A DNA stretch of 64,000 bases from Bugula neritina (Eukaryota > Bryozoa > Gymnolaemata > Cheilostomatida > Bugulidae). Below are positions 12,001 to 22,939 of this stretch, piece after piece. Numbering within the stretch: the stretch's first letter is position 1; the number at the start of each line of letters is the position of its first letter. Below the pieces are notes generated by a model. That model did not search any database, had not been told where the DNA came from, and saw only the letters and a program-made list of their open reading frames with translations. The stretch is from the NCBI GenBank assembly GCA_964035545.1, contig OZ037765.1, positions 14,068,698-14,132,697 on the forward strand, in the 5' to 3' direction. Both the position numbers and the translations under genes were made by a program.

Positions 12001-14467
12001 GGAACCTAGCCTACATGTTCTATATTATAGACAAGTTATTTAAGCTTCACGTTCCACTACCAGCTGCATGACGGCACTCTGGGATGCCGCACAGCCGCAG
12101 TCTGTGATGTCGGCCGCTGCTGCGGCTTGACAGCCGGAACCCGAGGGGGCCAATCGGCATGAAGCTCTCCTTTATAAACGGGAAATTCTGTATGCCTAGT
12201 GACACTTGGCTAGTAGGATTGTTATAGTTTCCCAGAACTATAATTTGTGGGTCTGCTATGTATGCTGCCAATTACTGCATTGCCTGAATATTAGGTATGT
12301 AATCAACCCGAGTATAATTTAGAACCGTGAGAATATACGTGTATTGAATAACAAGATATAAGTGGGAAAAACGTTACATCAGTCGATAAAATAGAAAACA
12401 CATCAGAATATACAAGTTAGTTGTCTACTACTAGCCTAGCCGGTTTCTACTGAGCGCGCCGGAAGATACTGTTTATAAGAGAGCAGGTCACGTGCCTATC
12501 TCGAAGCTGATTGGAGTATATCTTGTTAGCGTATGCCAGTCACGTTGTCTTTCCACATACCAGCGGGAAGACTAGGAGAAATGCCATGACTAAGTTATAA
12601 TATAATACAGATTATAAGCCAATGTTTAGTAGGGGTCCAGAGAGCTTGCACTTCTGACAACCATTACAAGATTACTGAAGCGATTACTTATGTGTAGTTT
12701 TGTCCAATGTTATTATCTTTTACCTTGATGTTACAATAATTGTTAAGTACTGTAAATATAATTTATTCTCTCCTGGATTACAATCGTAGTTTTCTCTCTC
12801 AAACAAACAAAGGGTATATTCTAGCTTTACAACACAAGTATAACCCACAACTCAGTAGCTTCACTGCGTAAAACTACAGTCTTTTGACTTTAAAGACATG
12901 GCTAGCTATAAGTTCCGAGTGCAAACCAGCTAGAGGGTACAAGTTTAAACGATACAAAAACTATTCATTGACAATTATTTATATACAAACAATATTGGAT
13001 AAAACCTTTTTCTTTTATACAACATATGGTTTGAAATTTATACTGAATACTTATTTCATAACACCTAGATTGATGTTATTGATCAATATATAAATGTGCA
13101 TATATTTATTATATATAACATATTAGCATAAATTACAAACCTTTCCATATCCAAGACTCATAAGGCTAGCTGTAGCTTTGACAGTGGCCTCATTTTTTCC
13201 TCCGCCTTTACTGCTTATCCGTTTAAACAATTGCGCCATAGACCCTACATTATCAGATGGCCTAAAGAAAATGAGAGGCAATAATTATTCATGCACAACC
13301 AGGGCTTATAAAAAAAAGTATAACCTCTGATAAAACAAAGTGCCAACACAAAAATTCTGGTACGCACATAGGTACTTAGCTAGGAAAAAAGCAGTGTGTG
13401 CACTAAAAAGTCTACGGAATGGTCTACCCATACAGTTGAACAGCAAAAATTATGCTATAGATTCAGCTTCAAGCATACAAGTCTATGACTTTAAAATTAT
13501 ATGGCAAAGAGCATGGCGGCTATATCTGAATACAAATAGAAACCTAAACATTCAGACTATACCTTTTGTTGCAATTCTACATAAACTAAGGGTGTAAACT
13601 TTTTATAGCCACACACCCCTCTCTCTGATACCTAATTACACATGGATAAAAACACCCAAGGAAATGTCAATAATTTCAAATGATTAAACAGAGATAGTTT
13701 TAAAAACAATTATTAAGCAGCCTTATACAGAAATAACATGACAGCAAATATTTTAGATACCTTCGCATAAACATAGAAGACTGATGTTCTAAAAGAACAT
13801 CTCGGCCAGAATGTGTCATGGCAAACATCCGGGTCTTCACTATGTACTCTACCATCAACTGTCTTTTCTTAGCATTGGGATTCAATAAAGCCCAATCTTT
13901 TGCTGTGCGCTGATCTTTATCATGAAAGCGAAAGTCAGCACCTCTTTCAACTAACTCACTTACAATCTTTATGCACCCACTATAGCAAGCAGCATGCAAT
14001 GGAGTTTGTCCTTGATCGCTCGGTCTAAACATATGAGAAAGTTGATCATCTCAATTTAATTGAAAGCAAAGCTGATGGACTAATGTGTGTACAGTGAACA
14101 GTACCATATTCCCTGTACACACAACTATGCATTATTCAATTGAATAGCCACAAACCTAAATATATAGCACAAATTGTTTACCAACCAGCAACAATTAAAC
14201 TTAACTACTAGCTGCATAAAACACCACTTACTCATTTGGATTTGCCCCTTGCTCTACAAGATATTTAACACACTCTTCTTCAGCTTCAAAACAGGCAACA
14301 AACAATACTGTTTGTCCATCATCATTCTTAACATCGACATTAGAAATATTTCCAGATTCTATTAGCTTCTTTAGCACTTTTTTATTGCCCTTTTGTGCCG
14401 CAGCAAAATAGTCTTTTTGATTGTGACTCAAACTGTGAGTTGCACCAATTTTCATGAATTCCACCAT
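1..14467 (-). CDS. TEX14: TEX14-like ankyrin-repeat pseudokinase, 22 exons, 3' end beyond the window
   Basis: Minus-strand gene. Exons in coding order: 14232-14467, 13761-14024, 13141-13261, 11434-11552, 11154-11255, 10273-10396, 9983-10152, 9701-9861, 9423-9616, 9053-9240, 8422-8602, 7609-7748 (or to 7754), 6005-6147, 5790-5826, 5442-5666, 4386-4496, 4100-4232, 3461-3832, 3078-3356, 1609-1738, 236-543, 1-110. Every junction keeps phase, giving at least 1282 codons; human TEX14 is about 1500. Order is ankyrin repeats, kinase-like domain, long Ser/Thr/Pro-rich tail. Vertebrate TEX14 is a pseudokinase that holds germ-cell intercellular bridges open by blocking abscission through CEP55. The best local match is the kinase C-lobe (YNWMPPEI, then EKSDIYGF, then IPWAGHD). 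ILK and TNNI3K share ankyrin plus kinase but lack this tail. The exon 18 donor is GC (AG|GCAAGT). Start chosen as the first Met before the ankyrin repeats. Confidence 0.82.
2280..3058. mobile_element. Non-autonomous CACTA/CMC-like DNA transposon (MITE)
   Basis: The 779-bp element lies in the intron between exons 19 and 20 of the TEX14-like gene. Its ends are inverted repeats of about 50 bp, starting CACGGGCTTTCCATG on the left and, on the opposite strand, CACTGGCTTTCCATG on the right. AAT flanks both sides (2277-2279 and 3059-3061), so a 3-bp target duplication is likely. CAC termini with a 3-bp duplication suit the CACTA (EnSpm/CMC) group; the family is not proven. Both ends are packed with GATCGATC and GAGATCGATCTC palindromes, and the middle is plain AT-rich DNA with no transposase. 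The right end is only about 20 bp from the exon 19 donor. Confidence 0.75.
6148..7608 (-). other. Long intron between TEX14-like exons 12 and 13
   Basis: AT-rich intron of about 1.46 kb. Apart from the LINE scrap at 6677-6722, nothing coding is seen. A weak inverted pair (ATTGGTCA near 7390, TGACCAAT near 7420) is present but short. Confidence 0.5.
6677..6722 (+). repeat. Short LINE-derived fragment
   Basis: About 40 bases (core GGAAATGGCGGAGAAAG) match, with a few differences, the end of the LINE remnant at 60330-60725 on the opposite strand. This is a scrap of the same repeat family in an intron of the TEX14-like gene. Confidence 0.5.
7830..8177 (-). mobile_element. Probable solo LTR
   Basis: On the minus strand this 348-bp GC-richer block reads like a retroelement promoter. 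It has three copies of a TGTCGGTTACCGA-type motif (palindrome CGGTAACCG) at its start, a TATAAAAG box near 8010, and an AATAAA poly(A) signal near 7930, followed by CT-rich sequence. AATCAA lies just outside both ends (7824-7829 and 8178-8183). Internal TG and CA ends sit two to three bases inside these repeats, so the exact borders are uncertain. It lies in the intron between exons 11 and 12 of the TEX14-like gene and shares its orientation. No internal retroelement sequence adjoins it. Confidence 0.55.
9423..11552 (-). other. Degenerate kinase-domain exons of the TEX14-like gene
   Basis: Exons 4-9 encode roughly residues 208-497. The beta-3 lysine is present (VTVKRL, about residue 258) and so is the HPNVLLLMA strand. 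The catalytic-loop HRD motif reads HNY (about 352-354) and the DFG position reads GNFE (about 371-374), so the catalytic Asp and metal-binding Asp are both missing. The glycine loop is not recognisable. This predicts a pseudokinase, as in vertebrate TEX14, whose equivalent loops are also degenerate. The APE-like segment (MPPEI), the DIYGF helix and the C-lobe remain well formed, so the fold is probably kept. Confidence 0.8.
11553..13140 (-). other. Large intron with an unclassified GC-richer block
   Basis: Intron 3 of the TEX14-like gene. About 11945 to 12560 stands out by GC content from the AT-rich surroundings. It begins TGTGATGGCC, has a C11 homopolymer at about 11974-11984 and a TTTATAAGAGAGC TATA-like motif near 12471. 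It could be a plus-strand solo LTR, but I found no convincing target duplication or second copy. Confidence 0.35.
13761..14467 (-). other. Ankyrin-repeat exons of the TEX14-like gene
   Basis: Exons 1 and 2 encode residues 1 to about 166. Ankyrin signatures are visible: GQTVLFVAC with KYLVEQGANPNE, then GQTPLHAACYSG with SELVERGADFRFHD. A helical segment follows (AKDWALLNPNAKKRQLMVEYI), similar in position to the WALTAGKE region of vertebrate TEX14. Exon 1 ends in phase 2 at a GA|GTAAGT donor and exon 2 starts at TTTAG|AC. Two clear repeats and a partial third fit the three-repeat N-terminus of TEX14 better than the four to five repeats of ILK or the ten of TNNI3K. Confidence 0.8.
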
Positions 14468-15227
14468 CTTTAAGCCTCCTTAGAACTAACGTTCCGAATG
14501 CTAACAACTGATTTTAGCTGAAATTCTTCATAATCTAAAACAGTTGAGACAAATAAATTTAAAAAATATGTTATTATTAATTTTTCTAAATTAAACTTCT
14601 ACAACTTTAGTCAATAATCAATAGATGAAAGAGTTGAGCTATCTGATTGCGCTAAATATCATCAGTTTTTTTAAAGAAAATGTTTAAGTTATGTAACAGA
14701 AAAAAATTATAAAAAACACAAACTCTGCTATGCAATCGCATCAATAAATATTGCTATATCTATAACGCAGCTCAGAAACACAAACTTAGTAATTTGTGAG
14801 ACAAATATGAACGATGAAAGTTCATCTAAAGAGATTTAGGTGCAAATTACAAGCATGCACACATTAAAAAGCCACAAGAGACCCTAAAAAGTTAAAATTT
14901 TCTGGCAGTGAGTTTTTAATTTCAACCAGTGACGCCAGGTCATGCTATGCGCTTTTGCATGAGACTATAGTTGTGTTTGGTGACAAAAAGATATTAAGCA
15001 ACTTGATATTATTACAAAAATTAAGATTATTGAGAAATTAATAATAACTCTACATTTTATAATCACAATACAGGCAAAAAGTAGCAAAACAACATTAAGT
15101 AGAGTAGTAAATTTGCTGCTAATTATCTCAATATGCAATAAAAAATTAAAGCTACCCTAAATTAGATGAATGAATTCCGCAAAGTATTGCTATTCAACTT
15201 CAAAACAAGGTTTTTGATGATTAATAT
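14468..15227. other. Gene-free AT-rich stretch upstream of the TEX14-like gene
   Basis: Lies between the first Met of the TEX14-like gene and the Ty3 remnant. It should contain the promoter and 5' leader of that gene. A possible splice acceptor (TTCTAAG just before the start codon) hints that the leader is spliced. No other feature is seen. Confidence 0.4.
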
Positions 15228-15662
15228 TGTAGCAGATTTTGGAAGTCGCCTTTTATTTTGCAATAGGTCTTCATTTTTTATTGTAAGTCTGAACTCGGTC
15301 AAATTCGGGCATCATAAAGTTTGGTATGTCCGATTCGGCAAGATTTGCGCATCTACTCTGTCAGATGCAGGCAATCGAACGGCCAAATTCCATTTCAAAC
15401 CTTTGAATTCAGACACTTGATTTTGGAATGTTCTGGAATTTTGAAGGTGCTTGAATTCCAGCATAGATAAGGGCGAGCTTCCCAGAAAAAAATCAGTCTA
15501 CTGCTGAGGCTCGAAGATACTACTACTGCTATCAAGACTGCTGTATTTTTGAAGTGAACAAATAAAGTTATTACACCTAGAAATTGTCTTCTCTCTCTCT
15601 TGCAACACAACAAGCTTATGTTTACTAGCTAGGTTCCAACAATAACCTGCAAAATTATCACA
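15228..15662 (+). repeat. 5' LTR of the Ty3/gypsy remnant
   Basis: Starts with TGTAGCAGATTTTGG and ends near ATTATCACA before the putative primer-binding site. Contains AATAAAG (about 15560) followed by a CT-rich stretch, a poly(A) signal arrangement typical of LTRs. The partial partner is at 18979-19080. Confidence 0.6.
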
Positions 15663-15839
15663 GTGGTGGCAGCAAAAAGAATATTTTAGAACTACATTTA
15701 AGCTCTGCTGAGAGGGAAGACAAAATGGCGACTGGAGAAAGACTGAAGAGAGAGCACCTCAATATGGAGGCACTAGTCCCAGCTCTCCAAAAGACCCAGC
15801 CGGTAGGACGGGCACCACATGCAGACAGGTAGTGCCTCA

Positions 15840-16260
15840 AGCCGCCAGTTTTCAATGGGACAGCAACATAGAACAATTAATTCGGGAGTTCGAGAATGTG
15901 GCCACCCTTGCCATGTGCCTGGCACAGGTGGCACTCCTACAACACTGATGCTGCTTGACGGATCAGGTCATGTGCTACAGGGTGGGCCTCAACGTAGGCC
16001 ACATTTTTCAAGCGCTCTGTGTCTGATTAGGAATGACTGCTCCAAATGTCAGGGACCACCTACAGGGATTGAGGCAAGAGCCCAGAATATATCTACATAA
16101 TCATGCTAACCAAGTTGAGAGACTGGCCCAGTTTGCCTACGGCAACCTGGACCGAGAGAATCACCAAACTTTATCATTTGAAGCATTCTCCAGGTTTCTA
16201 AACAACTCCGGTTGCAAAGCTACCTCCTGGCTGCTCCGGTGGAGATGATAGAAGCGCCGC
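15840..16260 (+). pseudogene. Broken Gag-like region of the Ty3 remnant
   Basis: Pieces in different frames look like Ty3 Gag. A WDSNIEQLIREFENVATLA-type segment is followed, after shifts, by LAQFAYGNLDRENHQTL and FSRFLNN, the pattern of the Ty3 capsid C-terminal half. Frameshifts and stops separate the pieces. It follows the primer-binding site and precedes the protease-like segment. Confidence 0.55.
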
Positions 16261-16919
16261 TGGACAAGTGGAGGGCCTACTTCCAGGTCCGGAAACCCCA
16301 GGGTCCAAACTTTACTGCACAACAACTAGAATCAGAATAGAAAGAGAACTCCACCCACCCTGCCGGCACTCCAAGTAGCGGCTGCTACCACAGCCTCATT
16401 GGCCCCCACCAAGTTCTCCATGTTACTGGACATGGTGAAGATGTAGCAGACCCAAGCTGGCAGGCGTGCTCCGTGACTGCGGGACGATTTTGCCAAGCCC
16501 TTTCCTACCACATGTTGGGAGTTCAGGTCAGAAGGACATAGGGTGCCTTCAAACACCCAAGGCCTGCGGTAACTTCCACCAACCACAAGCCCGAGCCAAC
16601 ACCAGTATCCCGGAGGGTCCGATCTGTGCTAAGGGAGGCATGGGCGGAGCCCATCGCCCCTGGGTGAGAAGCGCCTTGGAGATCTCAGAGACTACGAGGT
16701 CTATTCAAACCATTGGCTTGGCCACTCAGCAACCGGTTTGCGGGGTTATCCGACGAGGTTGTGGAGGAAGAGTTATCCTATGCTCAGGAGTTTCTCAGAT
16801 TGCCCGCCAAACCTCAGAAAACTCTCAAACTCATCAAGACATGGAAGAGGCTTACTGTAAGAACTCAAGAAATGTCTCCCCCAAAGACTGACCACCCCAA
16901 AAGCACCCAACCCTACAAT

Positions 16920-17219
16920 AGCAGCTACTTTCTGCCCGGGAGAAGTGCAGGTAAAGCTGCCACTTTCCTGTTGAATACCAGGTGCACTAAAAACCTGCAG
17001 AGTCGGTATTTTTCCGACACTCTTGGTTCCCAAGAGCAGACGGGTCTCGTGCCACATGATAGTGCACATTGTATGTTGGCGGACAGCTCGTGTATTCCAT
17101 TCTACGGCATCATCACACTATCTGGTAGCATCCGCGATCAGGTGATACACAAGACCTTCATTGTCAGCAACGTGAAAGAAAATGCCATCCTGGGCATGCC
17201 AGTCCTGAAGAAACACTAG
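16920..17219 (+). pseudogene. Degenerate retropepsin-like segment
   Basis: The frame reads AATFLLNTRCTKNLQSRYF, where a retropepsin has a DTG/DSG core, then an IPFYGIITLSG stretch and NAILGMPVLKKH near the end, the usual Ty3 protease close. The catalytic Asp position appears to be Asn. It is part of the inactive element. Confidence 0.55.
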
Positions 17220-17459
17220 TGTCACATGGACTTTCAGAAGTCGGCAGTGGTAATGGCCAGGAAGAAACTTGCTTGTGTGGACAAGTTTGGCAGGCCCTTG
17301 GTGGGCAGAGTACAGGTAGCGCAGGACAGCATTATACCCGAGCGCTCCAAAGCCACGCTACCCTGCAGGTTTAACTGCCGGAGGATCACAGAGCTTGAAG
17401 TTGTGGAGGGGATGCATGGGAGAATCCAACTGGCAAACAGCCTGCTGGGGGAAACTTCT

Positions 17460-18060
17460 TGGGCTAAAGTTGAAGCCCTCCAAGTGCACACGCTTACAGC
17501 AGGAAGTGAAATTTTGGGGACATGTGGTCATTCGGAACAGTGTTGCCACGGACCAAGAGAAAGTATGGACTGTGAAGGAGTGAACTGCTTCCCAAGACCT
17601 CCATGAGTTGCGGTATTCCTGGGCCTGGCAGAGTACTACGGGCAGTACATTTTAGGATTTGCATGGATGGCGGAACTTTTGAATAGGCTAACCGCTAAAG
17701 GGGTCCGGTAGCATCGCACACAGGAAGAGCAGCAGCACTTTGACCACTCCAAGGACCGACTGGTAGAGGCACCCATCCTGACCTACCCAGACCCACCCAA
17801 GGAGTACATCCTAGACACGAACGCCAGCGACTACAACGTGGGGGCTGTGTCTTCAAGTTCAGGGTGGAACAGTGGTGGTAGTGGCTTACTACAGCAAGGC
17901 TCTATCGGCCGCCATGAAAAGCTACTGCGCTACCAAAAAGGAACTCCTAGCAGTAGTCAAGCCAGTCAAGCACTTCCGGCCACATCTGTATGAACGAATG
18001 TTCAGGTTATAAACTGACCATGCATCACCGGTATGACTGCGTAAGTGAGCCAAACCCTCG
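17460..18060 (+). pseudogene. Reverse transcriptase C-terminus and RNase H fragments
   Basis: Fragments in shifting frames: LKPSKCTRLQQEVKFWGHVV (RT connection), ILTYPDPPKEYILDTNASDY (RNase H start with the DTNAS form of the DASxxG motif), and AYYSKALSAAMKSYCATKKE with LLAVVKPVKHFRPHLY (RNase H core). This order is typical of Ty3/gypsy Pol. The upstream YxDD box is absent, apparently by internal deletion. No intact enzyme is encoded. Confidence 0.7.
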
Positions 18061-19119
18061 AGTCAGGTGACCTGCTGGTAGGAGATTTTTTCTCAGTTCT
18101 ACTGGATAGAGCGTCATGCTGGAACAAAGGTCTGAGCTGTCGTTCGGAGGACTGTAAGCAGTGCCTGCACATAAAAAAGCGGGACAGGGACCCACCGCCT
18201 TGATGTTGAGGAACAGTTGGGGAAGGTCGGGACCTACAGCTGGGAGCAGGGCCACTTGCGGTGTAAAACCTACTTAGATGCTGTCAAAGCACAAATTTTT
18301 TTACTGATGATTTTCATTCTGTGAACAGAGTGGAGGTTTCCCTCATGCCAGCCAATGCGGGACGACTCCGATGAGGACGACAGGACAACTTATCCTGCCA
18401 ACGGTCACCTGATCACTTCGGGTCGTGTTAGCAAGGGTGAGCGACAATGTAGCCAGCCACCAACCCATGAGAACGGATAAATCCCCCCCCCCCCCGTAAG
18501 CACCACACCATCGGACAAGCAGGGCACCCTGCGGTACAGATAGCCGTCTGGAGGCTGAGGCACAATCATTGCGGTGGAACTTAGACCGATGTACCAAGGA
18601 ACTTGAAACGTTGAGACGCCGGCTACGCCAATTGAAGCGGGTAGCAGGAGGCCACTGACACCAACACCCCTTCCTACCCGTTTCAGGAGTGCTGGTGTTT
18701 TCTATTCTATATATTTACCTTGTTCGTGTTTTTTATGATGTTATTGTTTATTATTTCCAGTGTGTTTTACTACTCTAGTATTCCAGTATGTTTTCTTAAT
18801 ATCTCATGTATGTCATAGTGGTAGCTTTTAGTTTGCTTTCACAAGATTTACCTTCCAGATGAGACATTTTATTTTCTGTGGCGTGTTATGTAAAGTGCTT
18901 TACATTTTATTTATTTTTGGGGACCAAGTTTTGTTACTATTATTGAATAAGGGAGTACTTTTTGATGAGGGGAGGGTGTAGTACATTTTGGGAGCTGTCT
19001 TCTATTTTTCAATAGTTCTTTATTTTCTTGTTATTGTAAGTCTGAATTCGAACATCTTGAAGTTCAGGGTTTGAGGTTTGAGCATGGATATGGTCTTGGC
19101 CTATGGGTGTCACTTAGTT

Positions 19120-20030
19120 TAATTATCACTAGGAATATCAGTATGAGTATCCCAATGCGATTACAAAACATCTCTATTGGTATTACTACTAGTACTAGTA
19201 ATACTGCTGCTACTACTACTAGTCTACTATTTGTACAACTATTACTAGGACTACTAGTAATTATACTGAACAGTAGTACTAGTAGGCTACTGCTGTCCAC
19301 TGAGTAAATGCAACTCAGTATTTATAGCAGTCAAACTGTACAAGACTGTAAGTATAACTACAAGGTCTAGTGTAAAGTAGTGCACACTAACATCATCATT
19401 ATTATTTATCACCAACACTATGACTATGATTATTATAAACATTATGATGGTGATAATAGTCATGGTTTATTATGTATCAACTATGCATCGCCTTCTGCCT
19501 TTTGATTTTATATAATCATTTCATTCTGATTCTTCATAGAATAACTATAACTACCAGTATATTAGTATTATGATAGGCATAAGCACCACTATCACTATCA
19601 GTATCAATGTGAATGTCTTCTACCGTTACTGTAAGTATAAGAGTATATACTAATAGTAATATAGTTAAAGCTATTACTATAACTATAACTATAAGTATTA
19701 TAAGTGTAAGTATATATATCACTATTACTATTAGTATTACTAATACTATTAGTATTAGTAAAGTTTAAGTTATACCTCAGGCTCAGGCTTAAGTTTACAT
19801 AGATATTAGATAGTGTTACTGTTACTAAGTCTTATGATTAGTATTAGTAACACATTTTAAAATTTTATAATAATAAAATTATTAATAATAATATTAACAT
19901 TGATCAATGGTAGTGGTAACGCTTCTAAATTGAAGTTATTAATATAAATATTATTATTAATATTATAACTAACAGTATTATTTTATTTATTATATAATTA
20001 TATTATAAATATATAATATTAGCTTACAGC
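19120..20030. repeat. Low-complexity TAC/TAG and TAT-rich simple repeats
   Basis: From about 19180 to 19290 the sequence is a run of TAC and TAG triplets with no regular order. From about 19540 to 19760 it is built from TATNAC, TATNAG and TATTAG-like hexamers. From 19860 to 20020 it is nearly pure A/T. Open frames across it are translations of repeats. It ends at the left border of the large LTR element. Confidence 0.75.
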
Positions 20031-20323
20031 TGTCGAACAAAAATTTAAAAATAATTAAAATAATTAAGATTAAAAATAAACTTTGCAATTTATAATTTAT
20101 AACTGAATTAAATAACTGAATTAAATAATTGAATCGGATTAAATTGAACCTCTGGTTTAGTCAGATTGGTCAGTTAAAATGAAGCGAAGTTACTTGTTAG
20201 CTTTTAGTTTCAAAATTTCTATATAATTTGCAATTGATTAATCAAAAACAAGAGTTATCTTTGCTCGACAAATATTATGGTTTGGAAATCATGTAGTAAT
20301 GTATATATGTGGTTCTATGTATA

Positions 20324-20395
20324 TTGTGTAATGGTTAGCACTCAGGCTAATATTCTGTGAGACAAATTTGGGATTTGCTCCCCCAGAAGAATTGA
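20324..20395 (+). repeat. tRNA-Gln-like segment inside the LTR
   Basis: TGTAATGGTTAGCACTC matches the D-arm/A-box region of eukaryotic tRNA-Gln. It is followed at about the right distance by GGGATTTGCTCCCCC, a decayed T-arm/B-box. The anticodon stem does not pair well, so this is not a working tRNA. The same segment is in the other LTR at 29981-30052. A tRNA-derived SINE captured by the LTR is the simplest origin. Confidence 0.45.
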
Positions 20396-20689
20396 AATTA
20401 TAATATATATGTGTTGTATAATATGTATATCTATTTGATAATAATATTGAAGCAAGCAAATTACAATAATAAAATATTACAAGAAATTAGCCAAACCAAA
20501 ACAAAGATTGTCCTAGCGACCCTTTGAAATCTTGCTGTGTTATACTAGCAACAGAAATAGCTAAGTTTGACAATTGGGATAGAAAGGCTTATACAAAATT
20601 GAATACACAATGAGAATTGCAAGTAGAACATCAATATTAAAATATATGCTTTAACATAAACTCATACAGCCTTGAAATAAATTCTTCAA

Positions 20690-21150
20690 TATAAATTAGT
20701 GCAGCTTTAGAATTCAAATATTTTCTCAATCCAAATATTTTCTCAAGTATAAATTTGTGCAGCTTTTAAAATTCAAATATTTTTTCAATGTAAATTTATG
20801 CAGCTTTAAAATTCAAATATTTCTTCAATGTAAATTTGTGTAGACTAGAAACAAATTTCTCAATTCAAATATTTCTCAAATATAAATCTGTGCAGCTTTG
20901 ACATAAATTTTCTCAATTCAAATATTTCTCAAATATAAATCTGTGCAGCTTTGACATAAATTTTCTCAATTCAAATGTTTCTCAAATAAATTTGTGCTGC
21001 TTCAGAATCAATAAATCAAATCAACAGATTTCTCAAAATAAATTTGTGCTGCTTCAGAATCAATAAATCAAATCAACAATTTGTGCTGCTTCAGAATCAA
21101 TAAATCAAATCAATAATTTCTTAAAATAAATTTGTGCTGCTTCAGAATTA
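20690..21150. repeat. Tandem AT-rich repeats inside the LTR
   Basis: Two families of imperfect tandem repeats lie side by side: about 50-bp units around CAAATATTTCTCAAATATAA with GTGCAGCTTT, then units around TTTGTGCTGCTTCAGAATC with AATAAATCAAATCAA. The same array is at about 30347-30807 in the other LTR. Confidence 0.75.
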
Positions 21151-22939
21151 AAAGAACATTGATAAACTTGTTAGTTCAAATAGCGTAGTACAAGAAGTTA
21201 ATACATAAATATATCCATAAAAAATTGTAATATTACTTACTGCAATCAATACGTGTATTGTCAGTCTCTTGAAATTTCCCTTAGCGTTAGCAATTACTAT
21301 TATTACGGTTAATACTAATATATATATTTTGTATTCCGATTATCTTTGTATACCAATTAATTAATTACTCAATTACTCAATTACTGATTTTCCAGAGACC
21401 CGGTGGCTCCTTTTATATCGGATCTTCTTGGCGGTGGTTCAGATTTCAAGGATACCGGCAACAACTGGTGAAAACTGGCCGACGAAAACTGGCGGCAGAA
21501 ATTGACGCGGAATTCGGTCAGGTATGTTGTTGTTTACAGCCAAGATGGGGATTGACGTAAGAGGATCTGCTATTGTTGACTCATCTTTGTATTTTGTAGG
21601 CTATATCATCGTTAATTGTACCTCAGTCTATAATTTGAAGAATAATTTTTGACTACAATATGGTAAAATATATCAGCCAATGGTCACGTGTTGATCTCTA
21701 TAATAGGTTATATTAATGTTAAATAATTTATTAAGCATCTAAATTGTTGTATATCATCTATATGTTGGCATGAATAAATATTCACACATATACATGTATA
21801 TATCTCTATTTGTAAACAGCATCTGTTATATGTTTCAGCTTTTTATCCATTTCCATTTGTTCAGCAATTAGTGTTTTATTTCAAAAGTCAGTATCACAAA
21901 TTCCAACACGTGATCATGGCATGTAGTACTGTCTCAACACCGCAATTACTTATTTAAAAGCCACATTACTAAATAATACTATTTGCATTATCTAAAAGAA
22001 GCTATAAAACCATGTGTCATATATATTAATTATTGCATCAAGCAATTTCTATGCAAGACCAAATATTTAACTTACTCAAAACTTGTACATTTGAATTTTT
22101 AACTTCACTCAATTACTGGGCTTCATGTATCATATAACTTTTGAATGTACTTGAATGTTGTAGATAAACTGTAGTCTACATACCGTGGTGAAGCAGATAT
22201 AATAATTTATAATTGCATCAACCTGCTGCAGCAGCCATCCCACTGGAAGTCTCAAGCAAACGTCAGCATCGCCGAAGCCATATTTTATTAAGCTGGCAGA
22301 ACATCTCAGATACACAACTTGTGAAGTACAGAAGTAAGAATTAACATAAGAGAACAGTATATGTATAATCATGCATCCTACCGAGAATATAGTTTTTTAA
22401 GAATTTTCTGAGAACAATGGTAATATATATATATATAGATATATATCAATACTTTTAGTTTAATCACTTATGACATAATTTATAGAAATTCTACTTCTAA
22501 CATTATTGCAAAATGTTTCCCGCAATCCTTGCAAACTTGTAGAAATGAGGCTATCTAACATTTCTATTTTGTTTATATTAGCGAATAGTTTCAGTCTTTA
22601 TATCGGTCACCATGAGGATACAATTGTTTTGACACTTCTATTCCCATCAATAAAATAAGCATTTTCTACGTAAAAGAGAAACTATGTCTGTTTACCTGGT
22701 AGATTATTTTGCAAGGCCATGATAGAGTTTTGACTTTGCAAGTTATTTTGCAAGGCCATGATAGAATTTTGAATTTCCTCTCCACTACTTTTACTAAAAC
22801 TCTTAAGCTATACTCATATATTCAAACCATTAGTTCTAATCATAACTACTATTAGCATATCATTCTGTAAAAAACATCAAGTTGCTGTGCAGTATCTACT
22901 CTGCAAAATATAAAGTACTGTGTAATCTCTGATCTGACA

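Larger units (their letters stand above)
15228..19080 (+). mobile_element. Decayed Ty3/gypsy LTR retrotransposon
   Basis: Plus-strand remnant with its parts in Ty3 order: 5' LTR (15228 to about 15662), primer-binding site beginning TGGTGGCAGC just after it, Gag-like (about 15840-16260), aspartic-protease-like (about 16920-17219), reverse transcriptase C-terminus to RNase H (about 17460-18060), a GAGGGGAGGG polypurine tract at 18969-18978 and a 3' LTR start at 18979. The two LTR starts share TGTAG, CATTTTGG/GATTTTGG and ATTGTAAGTCTGAA. Frames are broken by stops and shifts, the reverse-transcriptase active-site region is missing, and no integrase is recognisable. The 3' LTR is cut off at about 19080 by simple repeats. 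It is inactive. Confidence 0.8.
20031..22939 (-). repeat. 3' LTR of the large element (2909 bp)
   Basis: TG...CA bounded direct repeat, partner of 29688-32596. It contains a tRNA-Gln-like stretch (20324-20395), a tandem array (about 20690-21150) and a TA-rich microsatellite near 22425. A small 80-residue open frame occurs identically in both copies and has no recognisable domain. At 2.9 kb it is long for an LTR. Confidence 0.9.

Noticed and set aside
22130-22372. 80-codon minus-strand open frame, repeated at 31787-32029.
   Set aside because: Part of the duplicated LTR. No domain and no sign of coding selection.
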